NCBI RefSeq assembly: GCF_040100845.1
Contig: NZ_JAZHSH010000001.1
Coordinates: 3,208,501 to 3,272,500, forward strand
DNA length: 64,000 nt
Direction: 5' to 3'
DNA from: Chengkuizengella sp. SCS-71B
GTDB taxonomy: Bacteria; Bacillota; Bacilli; Paenibacillales; KCTC-33759
This document shows positions 26,065-36,741 of this stretch, in pieces. Position 1 is the stretch's first letter. Every line of letters begins with the position of its first letter. The translations under genes and the position numbers were made by a program. The notes under the pieces were generated by a model. It searched no databases, was not told where the DNA came from, and saw only the letters and a list, made by a program, of their open reading frames with translations.

Positions 26065-27516
26065 TTAATTTGTTATAGTCAGTTCACCACTCTCTAATTG
26101 CCAATCAATTTGAGTGAAGTACTCTTTAAAATGATTAATATTTACATATGTGGTGCCTTCTTGAAAAACAACATTTTTGTCTGCTGTTGGGAGCAATAGT
26201 TCTTGTTCATCAGTTTTAATTTCAATTGCTTTCTCTGTTGGATTCCAATTAATTTCTCCATTTACTAAAGCTGTTAAAATGCGTGATGGAACAAATATTT
26301 CATTTTCTTTTTGTATATAATCAAAATAATCATAAAATGCAATGTCGTTAACAAAGATAGAATAATCATTTTTAACTAATTCTATCTTCTCTATTCCAGC
26401 CATCTGTAAAGCGGAAATGATCTGTGGAATCTCTTCCTTCACTTCAATATCAGGTATCACACCAACACCTTCAATAGTGTTTTTACTAGGATCAAAATAC
26501 TCATGAGATGTTATAGATATTACCCCTCCATTAGAAAGTGGTATTACATTTTGAATATGTCCCTTACCATAGGATTGCTGTCCTATAACAGTAGCTAAAT
26601 CATGTTCTTGCAAAGCTGCAGATAAAGCCTCTGATGCACTAGCTGTATTCTCATTCACCAATATAATGATCTCATAATCAATCGTTTCCCCATCTAAAAT
26701 AACAATTGGATCCATATCATTCACATTATCTCTAGTAAACATTAATATCTTTTTATTCATGAATTGCTTAGCTATATTTTCTAGTATATATATTAATCCA
26801 CCCGGATTATCTCTTAAATCTAAAATCAACGTTTCTAAACCATCTTCTTTTAATTCAATAAGCTGCTCATTAAATGGAATGTCCACTTCCTCAGCAAACT
26901 CAAAAAGACGAATATATCCAACTCCTTCTGAAATGACTTCACTTATGATTAGAGGATGTGTCACAATTCCCCTCGTCAATTCCACATTCACTTTTCTACT
27001 ATCTCTTATAATGGTCAACTCTATAGAGCTACCTTCCTTACCTTCAAATAATTTATGTATCTCATCTTTTGTTAACCCTTTAATTGGGGTACCGTCAATG
27101 GCTACGATTGAATCCCCTATTTCAAGGTCATTCCTAGAAGCTGGAGAATCAGGATAAATTCTATCAATAATCAAAGATTTGTCTTTAACTACTGTTTCCA
27201 CTCCAATTCCAATATACTCGTAATCAAATAAACCTTCTTCTTCTAACTCACTAGGTGAAATATATCGTGAATAAGGATCATTTAAATTGTTAATCATTCC
27301 TTCAATCGCCTGGTCTATTAATTCTTCTTGGGTCGGTGAATCTAAATGTAAATATTCAATATAATCTATTGCTTCATTTACTGCGTCTACAGAATATAAT
27401 TCATAATCAAGTTCACTATCTTCAGCTAGAACCTTATTTGTTGGGAATATAATTGAACATGATACTATAAATGCAAGTCCAAGTTTAATCATTGCTAGTT
27501 TATTTTTAGTAATCAA
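26065..27516 (-). CDS. S41-family C-terminal processing protease with PDZ and stalk domain
   Basis: About 483 residues. A signal peptide ends near VLAEDS. A helical N-terminal region is followed by a PDZ domain (IYPDSPASRNDLEIGDSIVAIDG), then the tail-specific protease core with the Ser of NENTASASEALSAAL and the Lys of QSYGKGHIQ, the Ser-Lys dyad of CtpA/CtpB. The last ~110 residues resemble half of a copper-amine-oxidase-N-like stalk domain (EIFVPSRILTALVNG). It is exported and probably degrades or processes cell-envelope proteins. TTG at 27516 is preferred because AAGGAG is then 8 bases upstream. It follows the stalk protein gene by a short gap, so the two are likely one operon. Confidence 0.88.
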   Translation of the reverse strand: MITKNKLAMIKLGLAFIVSCSIIFPTNKVLAEDSELDYELYSVDAVNEAIDYIEYLHLDSPTQEELIDQAIEGMINNLNDPYSRYISPSELEEEGLFDYEYIGIGVETVVKDKSLIIDRIYPDSPASRNDLEIGDSIVAIDGTPIKGLTKDEIHKLFEGKEGSSIELTIIRDSRKVNVELTRGIVTHPLIISEVISEGVGYIRLFEFAEEVDIPFNEQLIELKEDGLETLILDLRDNPGGLIYILENIAKQFMNKKILMFTRDNVNDMDPIVILDGETIDYEIIILVNENTASASEALSAALQEHDLATVIGQQSYGKGHIQNVIPLSNGGVISITSHEYFDPSKNTIEGVGVIPDIEVKEEIPQIISALQMAGIEKIELVKNDYSIFVNDIAFYDYFDYIQKENEIFVPSRILTALVNGEINWNPTEKAIEIKTDEQELLLPTADKNVVFQEGTTYVNINHFKEYFTQIDWQLESGELTITN

Positions 27517-27547
27517 AATGAGCACTCCTTGTGATATTTATTGAGAT

Positions 27548-28738
27548 TTAATATATTGATTCTATCTGTAATATTTTCCATTGTCCGTTCTTTGATTTCT
27601 TAAATTTAATAAAACTCTCATACATTTCAACTTCTACTTCTCCAATATTTTTATTCGTTAAAATAGTATTAAATTTTATAAAGAGTGTAACTTCATCCTC
27701 ATAGATATGTACAACTGATGATTCTTCTATTTGAACAAAAGTATAATCATAATTATTAAAAAGAAACCCGTCATAATATTCTTCAAACCATTCAAGACCC
27801 AACAAATCTATGTATTCTACATGTAAAGTAGATTTTAATTTATCTAAATTTTCTTCTTTGATTGAATCTAAATATTTTTGAAAAGTTGCTAATATTTCTT
27901 TCTCATCTTTTACTGGAAAATCAACATTTGAATTTTTTAGTTCTTCTAAATTGTAATAATCAAATGATACAACTTCAATATCATTAATAAACCATCTATC
28001 ATTTTTAGATTTTACTAATGAATATATTTGTTCATACATTTCATCTAAATAAAAAGATCCATCAATTCGTTCATATATTTCCACAACATAAACATATACT
28101 TCATTATCTTCAATACTTAATATCTCTAAGTCTCTCATTTCAAGATGGTCATTATAATTTTCAAAATCCCATTCAAATTCTGACTCAATACCCCAATCTT
28201 CTAAAAACTGCTCTTCAAATAAACTTACAATTTGCAAATTTTCTTCATTGTAAAATTCCTCATATTGATTGAAAAATTCTTTAATCAACTCTTCATCATT
28301 CACCTTAGGTTCAGGGCTAGTAATAGATATCGTTTTCGTTACACTATCCCATTGTACATTTGCTCCTGTAGATTCCCCTACAAAACGTAAAGGAACAAAG
28401 GTATGATTATTTACTAATTGTGGCATTACTAGCATTTCATTAACTTCGCCATTTACTTTTGCTAGATTGCTATTCAATGTCAATTCTACCTTTAAAGTTT
28501 CATTTTCACCTGTTACTGTTTTCGTTTCTTGATCCCACTTTACATCTAATCCTAATTCGCTAAACAGTACTCTAAATGGTACAAGTGTTGTACCACTTTC
28601 AATAAATGGCTCTTCTTCAAATTGTAATTGTTTTTCGTCAATCCATACTTCTATCTCTGTTTCTTCTGCAGCAAACGCATTGAAAGAAAATATAAAAGAC
28701 AAAATAAATATTCCTGAAAATATGATTCCCCTTCTCAA
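27548..28738 (-). CDS. Secreted stalk-domain protein with two NTF2-like C-terminal repeats
   Basis: About 396 residues. Signal peptide FILSFIFSFNAFAA, then a copper-amine-oxidase-N-like stalk domain in two halves (TTLVPFRVLFSELGLDVKWD and TFVPLRFVGESTGANVQWD). The remaining ~260 residues form two acidic repeats with the alpha-then-beta pattern of NTF2/SnoaL-like folds, each ending in a WxIxxIE motif. I see no catalytic residues and give no function. The TTG start at 28738 has AGGGGG 8 bases upstream; an ATG at 28792 adds a non-signal extension and has no ribosome site. It lies just upstream of the S41 protease gene, which carries the same stalk type. Confidence 0.8.
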   Translation of the reverse strand: MRRGIIFSGIFILSFIFSFNAFAAEETEIEVWIDEKQLQFEEEPFIESGTTLVPFRVLFSELGLDVKWDQETKTVTGENETLKVELTLNSNLAKVNGEVNEMLVMPQLVNNHTFVPLRFVGESTGANVQWDSVTKTISITSPEPKVNDEELIKEFFNQYEEFYNEENLQIVSLFEEQFLEDWGIESEFEWDFENYNDHLEMRDLEILSIEDNEVYVYVVEIYERIDGSFYLDEMYEQIYSLVKSKNDRWFINDIEVVSFDYYNLEELKNSNVDFPVKDEKEILATFQKYLDSIKEENLDKLKSTLHVEYIDLLGLEWFEEYYDGFLFNNYDYTFVQIEESSVVHIYEDEVTLFIKFNTILTNKNIGEVEVEMYESFIKFKKSKNGQWKILQIESIY

Positions 28739-28872
28739 TTCTAATTCCCCCTGATATTCTGTTATATATGTATAGTTGAAGAACAATAACAATACATTAT
28801 CATATATATTTTTAAAAGAACATACTTAATGTTAATAATGTATGACTTTTCTTTGTTTCAGAAAATTATAAT

Positions 28873-28919
28873 AAAAAAACGCTCTAAATGATCACTTCAA
28901 AAAGATCAGTAGAACGTCT
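28873..28919 (-). terminator. Terminator after murC
   Basis: On the minus strand an imperfect stem of about 14 bp (ACGTTCTACTGATC with GATCATTTAGAGCGT) and an A/T-rich loop precede seven T. Confidence 0.75.
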
Positions 28920-28940
28920 TTATTATTCTTAAATAAAAAT

Positions 28941-30332
28941 TTAAGCATCTACATCAAATTTCTCTTTTAACAATTCAACTATTTCTTCTGCTGCCTTCCA
29001 AATATCTCCCGCTCCCATTGTTATGACAAGATCATCCCTTACAACCGATTGACTCAGATAGGTCGTCACTTCCTCCTTCGTAGCTATATGTTTTACGTTT
29101 GTATTGCTATTTTGACGAATGAGTTCAACCAATTTCTCTGAATTAATGCCTTCGATTTGCTCTTCTCCAGCAGGTGAATAAATATCTGTAATAATGACTT
29201 CATCCGCTTCATGAAATGCCCTGCTAAACTGTTCAAAAAGAAAATAGGTTCGAGTGTACCTCTGTGGTTGAAATACTGCAATAATTCGTTTTCCAGTAGC
29301 TTTGGCAGCAGAAATCGTCGCTTGAATTTCCGTTGGGTGATGTGCGTAATCATCAATTACCAATATATCATTTACTTCACCAAGAACTTGAAAACGACGT
29401 TTAGCCCCTCGAAACTGCTTTATTTCTTTTGCAATTTGTTCTGGTGTTAAACCCGCAATAGTACAAACAATAAAAGTAGCTAGAGCATTATATACATTGT
29501 GTTTTCCAGGGACAGGAAGTTCGACTTGTATTAATGTTTCACCTCTATGCTCAACATCAAATTTGATTTTTCGATCCCCTAACCGAACGTTTGCTGCTTT
29601 ATAATCTGCATCCGTTTTAATACCATAGGTGATAATATCTCCTTGCAAGTCTTTTCTCATCTCTTGCAAATATGGATCATCCAAACAAACAATCGATTTT
29701 CCTCCGTCTTTTACTTGACTCAAAAATCGAGCATATGCTTGTTTCAATTTCATAAAATCCCCATCGTAATTTTCCAAGTGATCTGCTTCTATGTTTGTGA
29801 CAATAGCGATTGATGGGTGATATTGTAAAAATGATCCATCACTTTCATCTGCTTCTGCAACAACATATTCACCAGTACCAGCTTTCGCATTTCTGTCTAC
29901 ATTTACAATTTCTCCACCAATAATATAAGTGGGATCTAGGTTGTTTTTTTCCATAACAAGAGCAACCATAGAGGATGTTGTCGTTTTACCATGCGCACCT
30001 GCGATGGCAATTCCTTGTTTCTCATTCATTAATTTTGCCAGCATTTGCGCTCTGTGTAAAACAGGAATTTTCAACTTTTCAGCTTCAACCATTTCTACAT
30101 TATCTTTAGACAAAGCAGTTGAATAAACAACCATGTCTGCTCCTTGGACATTATTAGGTTCATGTCCTATAAAGACCCTTGCCCCTTTTGCAATTAATTT
30201 ATTTGTTAAATCCTTGCTAGTGACATCCGATCCTGTTACTCGATATCCCATTTCAAGCATGACCCGTGCGATTGCACTCATGCCGTAACCGCCAATCCCA
30301 ATAAAATGGACATGTTCAGAAGAGTTATTCAA
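28941..30332 (-). CDS. murC: UDP-N-acetylmuramate--L-alanine ligase
   Basis: About 463 residues. N-terminal nucleotide-binding motif HFIGIGGYGMSAIARVM, ATP-binding loop AGAHGKTTTSSMVA, then EADESDGSF and the C-terminal DDYAHHPTEI of Mur ligases. It adds L-Ala to UDP-MurNAc in peptidoglycan precursor synthesis, in the cytoplasm. A longer frame reaches 30389 but would overlap folC by 50 bases; the TTG at 30332 sits 8 bases after the folC stop with a GGTTGGTGA ribosome site and is preferred. It is probably co-transcribed with folC and valS. Confidence 0.95.
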   Translation of the reverse strand: MNNSSEHVHFIGIGGYGMSAIARVMLEMGYRVTGSDVTSKDLTNKLIAKGARVFIGHEPNNVQGADMVVYSTALSKDNVEMVEAEKLKIPVLHRAQMLAKLMNEKQGIAIAGAHGKTTTSSMVALVMEKNNLDPTYIIGGEIVNVDRNAKAGTGEYVVAEADESDGSFLQYHPSIAIVTNIEADHLENYDGDFMKLKQAYARFLSQVKDGGKSIVCLDDPYLQEMRKDLQGDIITYGIKTDADYKAANVRLGDRKIKFDVEHRGETLIQVELPVPGKHNVYNALATFIVCTIAGLTPEQIAKEIKQFRGAKRRFQVLGEVNDILVIDDYAHHPTEIQATISAAKATGKRIIAVFQPQRYTRTYFLFEQFSRAFHEADEVIITDIYSPAGEEQIEGINSEKLVELIRQNSNTNVKHIATKEEVTTYLSQSVVRDDLVITMGAGDIWKAAEEIVELLKEKFDVDA

Positions 30333-30339
30333 TGTATTT

Positions 30340-31686
30340 TCACCAACCTTTTTCAGAGTCAGAGTATTGTAATAATTTAGAACGAACATCAGAAATTAAA
30401 TATAAGGTTCCTGTAACAACTGCTAGATCATCTTTATTCGTCTTCTCAGTTAAATTTTTAAGTGCTAACTTCCAGTCAGGTTCAACTATAATCTCAAGGT
30501 CAACATTTTTATTTTTTGATAATTCTTTTGCAATTTCAAATAATTTTTGAGCATCACATTTATTTCTAAAATCAGGTTCGGTTATCACCAATGTATTAAC
30601 TACTGGTAGTATATGTTCTAAGTACCCACGATGATTCTTTGAATCAAGCATTCCTAGCATAAAATGGACTTTTGTACCTATGTATAAATCCTTGATTGTT
30701 TTTGCTAAATATTCAGCACCTTCTTCGTTATGTGCACCATCTAATAAAATACGCGGATTAGAACCGACAAATTCAAGTCTCCCAGGCCATTTCATCTTTT
30801 TAAATCCTAACCTAAGATCATCTTCTTCAACAATAAGTGCTTGATATTGTCTCAACACTTCTATTACCATCAAGGCAACGGATGCATTCTTAAATTGATG
30901 TTCTCCTATATTAGTAATCTTTAAAGAATCAATAGAACGAAAGGGACTCTGAAAATGAAAGCTTTGTTCTTCTTTATTCATACTTATGATGTCGTATTGA
31001 AACTGCTGGTTTAAAAGGTACAATGTACTTTTATTTTCTACGGCAGTTTGTCTTATTACTTCAATCGCTTCTTTTTGTTCTACAGCACTAATTACTGGAA
31101 TCCCTGGCTTAATAATGCCTGCTTTCTGCTTTGAGATTTGTGAAATCGAATCACCAAGTATATCCATATGATCATGACCGATATTTGTAATCACAGATGC
31201 AATAGGGGTAACTATATTGGTTGAATCGTACAATCCACCCAATCCCGTTTCTAAAATAACATAATCAGGATAACTAACCTTTGAAAAATACAGTATTGCC
31301 AGGGTTGTAGTGATTTCAAACATTGTGGGTGAACCTAGTTCACTTTTTGCCATTTCATCTACAATAGGCTTTATTTCATTTGATAATGATAATACATCTT
31401 CTTCAGGAATATCTTGACCATTCATTTGTATGCGATCCGTAAACCTTTGAATATAAGGGGATGTAAACATCCCCACATCATATCCAGCTTCTTGCAGTAC
31501 TTGATTAAGAAATGAGCAGGTAGACCCTTTACCATTTGTACCTGCTACATGTATAAATTTTAACCTTCGATGAGGATTGCCTAACCTTTCCATGAATACT
31601 TTCATTCTCTCCAACCCTGGTTTGATGCCAAATGGAATACTGCTGTTAATCCAATCCCTTGCTTCAATATAACTATTAAACATCAT
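30340..31686 (-). CDS. folC: Folylpolyglutamate synthase / dihydrofolate synthase
   Basis: About 448 residues. Mur-ligase-like fold: ATP loop VAGTNGKGSTCSFLNQVL, then TSPYIQRFTDRI, LETGLGGLYDSTN, ITNIGHDHMDILG and LLDGAHNEEG, all typical of FolC. It adds glutamate residues to reduced folates. The ATG at 31686 is favoured because AAAGG lies 6 bases upstream; two neighbouring ATGs are possible. It lies 22-28 bases downstream of valS, as in many Bacillales. Confidence 0.95.
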   Translation of the reverse strand: MMFNSYIEARDWINSSIPFGIKPGLERMKVFMERLGNPHRRLKFIHVAGTNGKGSTCSFLNQVLQEAGYDVGMFTSPYIQRFTDRIQMNGQDIPEEDVLSLSNEIKPIVDEMAKSELGSPTMFEITTTLAILYFSKVSYPDYVILETGLGGLYDSTNIVTPIASVITNIGHDHMDILGDSISQISKQKAGIIKPGIPVISAVEQKEAIEVIRQTAVENKSTLYLLNQQFQYDIISMNKEEQSFHFQSPFRSIDSLKITNIGEHQFKNASVALMVIEVLRQYQALIVEEDDLRLGFKKMKWPGRLEFVGSNPRILLDGAHNEEGAEYLAKTIKDLYIGTKVHFMLGMLDSKNHRGYLEHILPVVNTLVITEPDFRNKCDAQKLFEIAKELSKNKNVDLEIIVEPDWKLALKNLTEKTNKDDLAVVTGTLYLISDVRSKLLQYSDSEKGW

Positions 31687-31713
31687 GACCATCCTTTCAG
31701 GTAAAGCGACAAA

Positions 31714-34374
31714 CTATCCTTGTAATTCTTTAATCCGCTCTAATACTTTTTCTCGCTTTTCAGAATAGTCGGCTTGTTTTGCTCTTTCTTCTTCAATAAC
31801 TTTAGCAGGTGCTTTTGCAATAAAACCTTGATTTGAAAGTTTCTTATCCACTCGTTCCACTTCTTTGTTTAACGTTTCTATTTCTTTTTCTAATCGTTTT
31901 ATTTCCTGTTCAATATTAATCAATCCTGCAAGTGGTAAATATAACTCTGCACCTGTTACAACAGCTGACATTGCTTTTTCAGGTGTTTCCATTTCAATGT
32001 TTAATTCTAACTTGGATGGATTACAAAATCTTGAAATATAGGTTTTGTTTTTTTCTAAAATAGATAATACTTGTTCATCTTTTGGTTTAATGCATAATTC
32101 AATTTCTTTGCTCATCGGTACGTTAACATCAGCTCGAATGTTTCTAACAGCACGTATGATGTCCATCATTAAGTTCATTTGTTGTACAGATTCAGGATTT
32201 ATTTTATCTTTATCAAATTTAGGCCACTCTGCTAATACAATTGAATCACCTTGATGAGGTAGATGCTGCCAAATTTCCTCACTAATAAACGGCATAAAAG
32301 GATGAATTAAACGCATCGTTTGATCTAATACGTAACTTAAAACGGATTGGGTTTGTTTCTTTGCAGACTCGTCCTCCCCATATAAATTTAATTTTGCAAT
32401 CTCAATGTACCAATCACATAAATCATCCCATATGAAATTATATAAAAGACGTCCAGTTTCACCAAAATCATAACTATTCATAAGGCGTGTAACACCTTGA
32501 ATCGTTTCATTTAAACGATGTAAAATCCACTGATCTGCTGTATCTAAATTTCCTGTTAGATCTATATCTTCATAAGTAAAACCTTCTAGATTCATTAATG
32601 CAAATCGTGATGCATTCCAAATTTTATTAGCAAAATTACGAGCTTGTTCTACTTTTTCCAAATGGAAACGGAGATCTTGACCTGGTGTGCTGCCTGTTGA
32701 AATCATAAATCTCATTGCATCAGCACCATACTTCTCTATTATTTCTAGTGGGTCTACTCCATTCCCTAAAGATTTGGACATTTTTCGTCCTTCTGAATCT
32801 CTAACTAATCCATGAATTAATACATCATTAAATGGATTTTGATCAGTGAATTCCAATCCACTAAAAATCATCCTTGCTACCCAAAAGTAGATGATGTCAT
32901 ATCCAGTTACAAGAACGTCAGTAGGGTAATAACGTTTTAAGTCTTCAGTTTCCATAGGCCATCCTAACGTAGAAAATGGCCATAATGCAGAACTAAACCA
33001 AGTATCTAAAACATCTTCATCTTGTTTAAGGTTGCTACTAGTACATTTAGAGCAGGATGTAGCATCTTCTCGTGATACAGTGATTTCACCACAGTCCTCA
33101 CAATACCAAGCTGGAATACGATGTCCCCACCATAATTGTCTTGAGATGCACCAATCACGAACATTTTCGATCCAACCTAAATAAATTTTTTCAAATCGAT
33201 CAGGTACAAACTTTACTCCCTGATTAGACTTCTGTTCTTTAATTGCTTCTGCTGCTAATGGTTCCATTTTTACAAACCATTGTGTAGATAAGTAAGGCTC
33301 TACCACAGCTCCGCTTCGTTCACTGTGTCCTACCTGATGAACATGATCTTCAATATGAACAAGCACTCCCTGTGCTTCAAGATCTTTTACAATTTGTTTA
33401 CGGCATTCAAAACGATCCAAACCTTGATATTTTCCAGCATTTTCATTCATTTTCCCTGATTCATCCATCACCAAAACTTGTGGTAATTCATGACGTTGAC
33501 CGATCTCAAAATCATTGGGATCATGAGCAGGTGTAATTTTTACTGCACCACTACCAAACTCTTTATCAACATACTGGTCGGCTATGACAGGAATTTCTCT
33601 ATCTATAATCGGTAATCGTATTTTTTTACCAATCATATCTGCATACCTTTCATCACTAGGATAAACGGCAACAGCGGTATCCCCTAACATCGTTTCAGGG
33701 CGTGTTGTAGCAACTGTAATCGTTCCACTTCCATCAGCAAGTGGATATTGTAAGTGATATAATTTCCCTTGTACTTCCTTGTATTCAACTTCTATATCTG
33801 AAAGTGCTGTTGCTGCAGTTGGATCCCAGTTAATAATATATTTTCCTCGATAAATATAACCTTTTTCATATAGTTTCACAAACACTTCGCGTACAGCTTC
33901 AGAAAGACCTTCATCTAAAGTAAATCTTTCTCGAGAATAATCTAATGACAAACCTATCTTACTCCATTGATCACGAATAGTACCTGCATATTTCTCTTTC
34001 CATTCCCAGGTTTTTTCTATAAATTTCTCACGACCTAACACATGGCCTGAAGTACCTTCTTCTCGGAGTTTTTGCTCTACCTTAGCTTGGGTTGCAATAC
34101 CTGCATGGTCAGTACCTGGAAGCCATAAAGTATCATAACCCTGCATTCTTTTCATTCGAATTAATATATCTTGTAAAGTAAAGGTCAAAGCATGACCGAT
34201 ATGCAACATTCCCGTTACATTAGGGGGTGGAATCACGATAGTATAGGTTTCTGCATCTTTTCGTTTTCCCGCTTCAAAATATTTATTTTTCAACCAATAA
34301 TCATACCATTTCTGTTCTGCGTCTTTCGGATTATAAGTTGTAGGCATTTCAATACCTGATTTTAATTCTGCCAT
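31714..34374 (-). CDS. valS: Valyl-tRNA synthetase
   Basis: 886 residues, full-length class I synthetase. [15 protein letters not shown] contains the HIGH motif and [10 protein letters not shown] the KMSKS motif. The editing domain includes [17 protein letters not shown] zinc-ribbon-like CEDC...CSKC sits at about residue 430, and the C-terminal coiled-coil arm ([20 protein letters not shown]) is present. It charges tRNA-Val. Expression is controlled by the T-box leader at 34411-34672. Confidence 0.98.
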   Translation of the reverse strand: MAELKSGIEMPTTYNPKDAEQKWYDYWLKNKYFEAGKRKDAETYTIVIPPPNVTGMLHIGHALTFTLQDILIRMKRMQGYDTLWLPGTDHAGIATQAKVEQKLREEGTSGHVLGREKFIEKTWEWKEKYAGTIRDQWSKIGLSLDYSRERFTLDEGLSEAVREVFVKLYEKGYIYRGKYIINWDPTAATALSDIEVEYKEVQGKLYHLQYPLADGSGTITVATTRPETMLGDTAVAVYPSDERYADMIGKKIRLPIIDREIPVIADQYVDKEFGSGAVKITPAHDPNDFEIGQRHELPQVLVMDESGKMNENAGKYQGLDRFECRKQIVKDLEAQGVLVHIEDHVHQVGHSERSGAVVEPYLSTQWFVKMEPLAAEAIKEQKSNQGVKFVPDRFEKIYLGWIENVRDWCISRQLWWGHRIPAWYCEDCGEITVSREDATSCSKCTSSNLKQDEDVLDTWFSSALWPFSTLGWPMETEDLKRYYPTDVLVTGYDIIYFWVARMIFSGLEFTDQNPFNDVLIHGLVRDSEGRKMSKSLGNGVDPLEIIEKYGADAMRFMISTGSTPGQDLRFHLEKVEQARNFANKIWNASRFALMNLEGFTYEDIDLTGNLDTADQWILHRLNETIQGVTRLMNSYDFGETGRLLYNFIWDDLCDWYIEIAKLNLYGEDESAKKQTQSVLSYVLDQTMRLIHPFMPFISEEIWQHLPHQGDSIVLAEWPKFDKDKINPESVQQMNLMMDIIRAVRNIRADVNVPMSKEIELCIKPKDEQVLSILEKNKTYISRFCNPSKLELNIEMETPEKAMSAVVTGAELYLPLAGLINIEQEIKRLEKEIETLNKEVERVDKKLSNQGFIAKAPAKVIEEERAKQADYSEKREKVLERIKELQG

Positions 34375-34410
34375 GCTATTTCCCTCCTATATTTTATAAA
34401 CCAAATGTAA

Positions 34411-34672
34411 ATATAAAAAAACCCTCATCCTCAAAGGACGAAAGGTTTTGCTTCCGTGGTACCACCTTAATTTCGATTCATCATAAAATGAACGACACTC
34501 AAACAGATAACGGCTGTAGCCGGCATGATTGTTCATCAAAAAAACTTTGAGAAACAATTTATTTGCAACTCCAGGGCGACTTCAGCAGTTACATCCTACG
34601 AAACCTCACAGCCAAGGGTTCCGTTCTCTGAAGGTTTAGCTACTTACTACTCCCTTTCTTCGTTTTTAATTT
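34411..34672 (-). promoter_or_regulatory. T-box leader of valS with terminator/antiterminator
   Basis: On the minus strand the conserved T-box sequence AAGGTGGTACCACGGAAGC is followed by a terminator stem (AACCTTTCGTCC / GGATGAGGGTT) and seven T, before the valS start. The leader starts with AGGGAGTAGTAAG and has long stem I elements. A GUC triplet at 34578-34580, in GAAGTCG context, is a plausible valine specifier. Uncharged tRNA-Val should promote readthrough. Confidence 0.92.
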
Positions 34673-34682
34673 TATAACTCAT

Positions 34683-34711
34683 ATCATACCTGTGTTCTTT
34701 CACGCAGTCAA
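34683..34711 (-). promoter_or_regulatory. Sigma-A promoter of valS
   Basis: TTGACT, 17 bases, TATGAT on the minus strand, placed just upstream of the T-box leader. Near-consensus spacing and boxes. Confidence 0.85.
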
Positions 34712-34843
34712 TATTTTCTACATTTTTTGTTATATTATCATCATAACCAACTATACTGCATTCATAAACATAAAATACACCCTAAAAAATAAGCTGTTGT
34801 TAATGAATTTAAACAACTTCAAGCTTGATCAAAAAGATACCCA

Positions 34844-34897
34844 CAAAAAATCGCCCTTTATGATCTCTTAAAGATCATCAATAGGGCGATTTTTTTC
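34844..34897 (-). terminator. Terminator after the spoVID-like gene
   Basis: AAAAATCGCCC... and ...GGGCGATTTTTTT form a long stem including ATGATC/GATCAT, with a T run on the minus strand, just after the LysM protein stop. Confidence 0.9.
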
Positions 34898-34915
34898 ACT
34901 CATGTTCTTAATTTT

Positions 34916-36571
34916 TTATTTCTGAGGAATATAAATAACCTGACCTGCGAATACATCTTCTTGGTCACTAAACCGGTTGTATAACAGTATTTCTCTTGGA
35001 TTTAATTCATATTTATTTGCTATCGATTCTAAGGTTTCTTCCTTCTGCACAATACACATTCTTACCTTTTTAAATTTATGTGATTCTTCTTCATCTGTTA
35101 AAAACAATTTCTTCCATTCTAATCCTTCGTTTCTAACCTCTGTTGCTTCTGTATTTTCATTATTTTCAAAATCAGCTAAATCATCCGTATTTCTATTCTC
35201 ATTCGCATCTTCGTCATGATCTTTTTTATGTAATAAAGATTTTAATTTATTAGAAAATTTATTTTCTGTTGACTCTTCGTTTGATGATTTCTTACTTAAA
35301 AATGCAATTTTGAACTTAGAGGATTTACTTTCTTTTTGCTCATTCTCATTTTCTTCAAGGGCTTCTACATTTGAATTATCATCTAACTCTGTTTCCTCAA
35401 CATCTGATATATTCTCTACATTTTCTTTTTTTGATTTTTTAGCTTCAGATTTGACTTGTTTCTTATCAATTTCTTCTTTAGTTTCCTCTTTTACTTCCTT
35501 CTTGATTTCTTTTTTCATTTCAATTTTCATTTCAACTTTTTTATGGGCAGCAGGTTTTTCCTTTTTTTCTTCTTTTACTTCTTCAATGATTTCTTTCTTT
35601 TCTATTTTTGGTTTAACTGCTAGTTGTTCTACTTCTGCAACTGGCTCTTTTCTACTTTTATCAGATTTCCCTAGTTTTTCTAGAATTGGTTTAATTGGAT
35701 TGGGTAACTTACTTTTTTCTTTACCAGCCACATCACTTTTCTCTTCTTTCACAGGTAATTCTTTTGTTTCTTTCACTACTTCTTCTTTTGTTTCTTTTAT
35801 TGCTTCTTCTTTTGTTTCTTTTATTGCTTCTTCTTTTGTTTCTTTCACTACTTCTTTTTTCGGTTCTTTTACTGTTTCTTTTTTTAATTGAATTTTCATT
35901 TCAACTTTTTTTTCGATGACTGGCTCCTTTTCAGCTTTTTCCTCTACTTCTTCTTTTACTTCCTCCATTTTTTCAACTGGAGCTTCTTCTTCCACTTCTT
36001 TTTCTAAAGCCTCAACAACCGGTTCTTTACGAGTACTGTCAAACCTAGGAATATCTCCTCTTGCCTCCATAGGATTGAAATTTTGTGCCGTCGTTTCTTC
36101 AAGAAATGGTGCTTCTGTTTCTCCGTTCCATTCTGGTTTGTTTTCATTTGCATGATGGACAAAAATTGTCTCTTCAATATTATTCCATTGATCATCTTGA
36201 TCCGATTGTACCTCTATTCCAACTAGAGAAAGAACACCTGATACATTTAAATTCCTCGTGGAAAGTAAATCTATATCAAAATTTTCAATTTCAACTCCAA
36301 TTTCCTCTAAGCTGTGAATTCGATTTAATGGTAGTGTTATGTCAACTGGAATAAAGTGCTCTAGTATTCTTTTATTATGTTTATTTTGGATACCTACATA
36401 TTGTCCAGAAAGTATTAATTTGCCTACTAAATTTGCTTGATCTCCTCTTGTTTCTAAATGTATATCCGGGATTAATTCAATATCATCTAAATCTTGAATT
36501 CCCTCAATATCTTCAGGTAAATGCACTCTCTCAAAAATATCAAACCGTAGTCCTTTTGGCTGATCATTCAC
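34916..36571 (-). CDS. SpoVID-like spore coat morphogenetic protein with C-terminal LysM
   Basis: About 551 residues. The N-terminal ~160 residues (GLRFDIFERVHLPEDIEGI) resemble the SpoVID head, which directs coat assembly around the forespore. Residues ~170-470 are a very charged Glu/Lys/Val region with tandem octads such as KETKEEAI. The last ~50 residues form a LysM domain (VQKEETLESIANKYELNPREIL, PQK end) that binds peptidoglycan. In Bacillales spoVID lies near valS, as here. The GTG start at 36571 has AGGAGG 7 bases upstream; a TTG farther out overlaps the Shine-Dalgarno. Transcription is expected in the mother cell, but I do not identify the sigma factor site. Confidence 0.8.
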   Translation of the reverse strand: MNDQPKGLRFDIFERVHLPEDIEGIQDLDDIELIPDIHLETRGDQANLVGKLILSGQYVGIQNKHNKRILEHFIPVDITLPLNRIHSLEEIGVEIENFDIDLLSTRNLNVSGVLSLVGIEVQSDQDDQWNNIEETIFVHHANENKPEWNGETEAPFLEETTAQNFNPMEARGDIPRFDSTRKEPVVEALEKEVEEEAPVEKMEEVKEEVEEKAEKEPVIEKKVEMKIQLKKETVKEPKKEVVKETKEEAIKETKEEAIKETKEEVVKETKELPVKEEKSDVAGKEKSKLPNPIKPILEKLGKSDKSRKEPVAEVEQLAVKPKIEKKEIIEEVKEEKKEKPAAHKKVEMKIEMKKEIKKEVKEETKEEIDKKQVKSEAKKSKKENVENISDVEETELDDNSNVEALEENENEQKESKSSKFKIAFLSKKSSNEESTENKFSNKLKSLLHKKDHDEDANENRNTDDLADFENNENTEATEVRNEGLEWKKLFLTDEEESHKFKKVRMCIVQKEETLESIANKYELNPREILLYNRFSDQEDVFAGQVIYIPQK

Positions 36572-36741
36572 ATAAAATCCTCCTCTCAATAAAATGAACC
36601 TTTCTTATTCCTCGTTAAAGGAATAAATCATCTCTCTATAAATTTATATGGATAAAGAAGGATAACCATGACTACTTTTTATTCTTTCAATCACATCAGT
36701 CTGTTGTTACTATTTGTAAAGGACATAGAGTTAAAATATCA

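Noticed and set aside
35310-35919. Plus-strand Ser/Phe/Leu-rich open frames of up to 193 codons
   Set aside because: Mirror of the Glu/Lys-rich repeat region of the SpoVID-like gene on the other strand.
36604-36627. TTATTCCT/AGGAATAA hairpin as terminator of the kinase gene
   Set aside because: Weak AT-rich stem with no T run; it may simply lie in the leader of the SpoVID-like gene.
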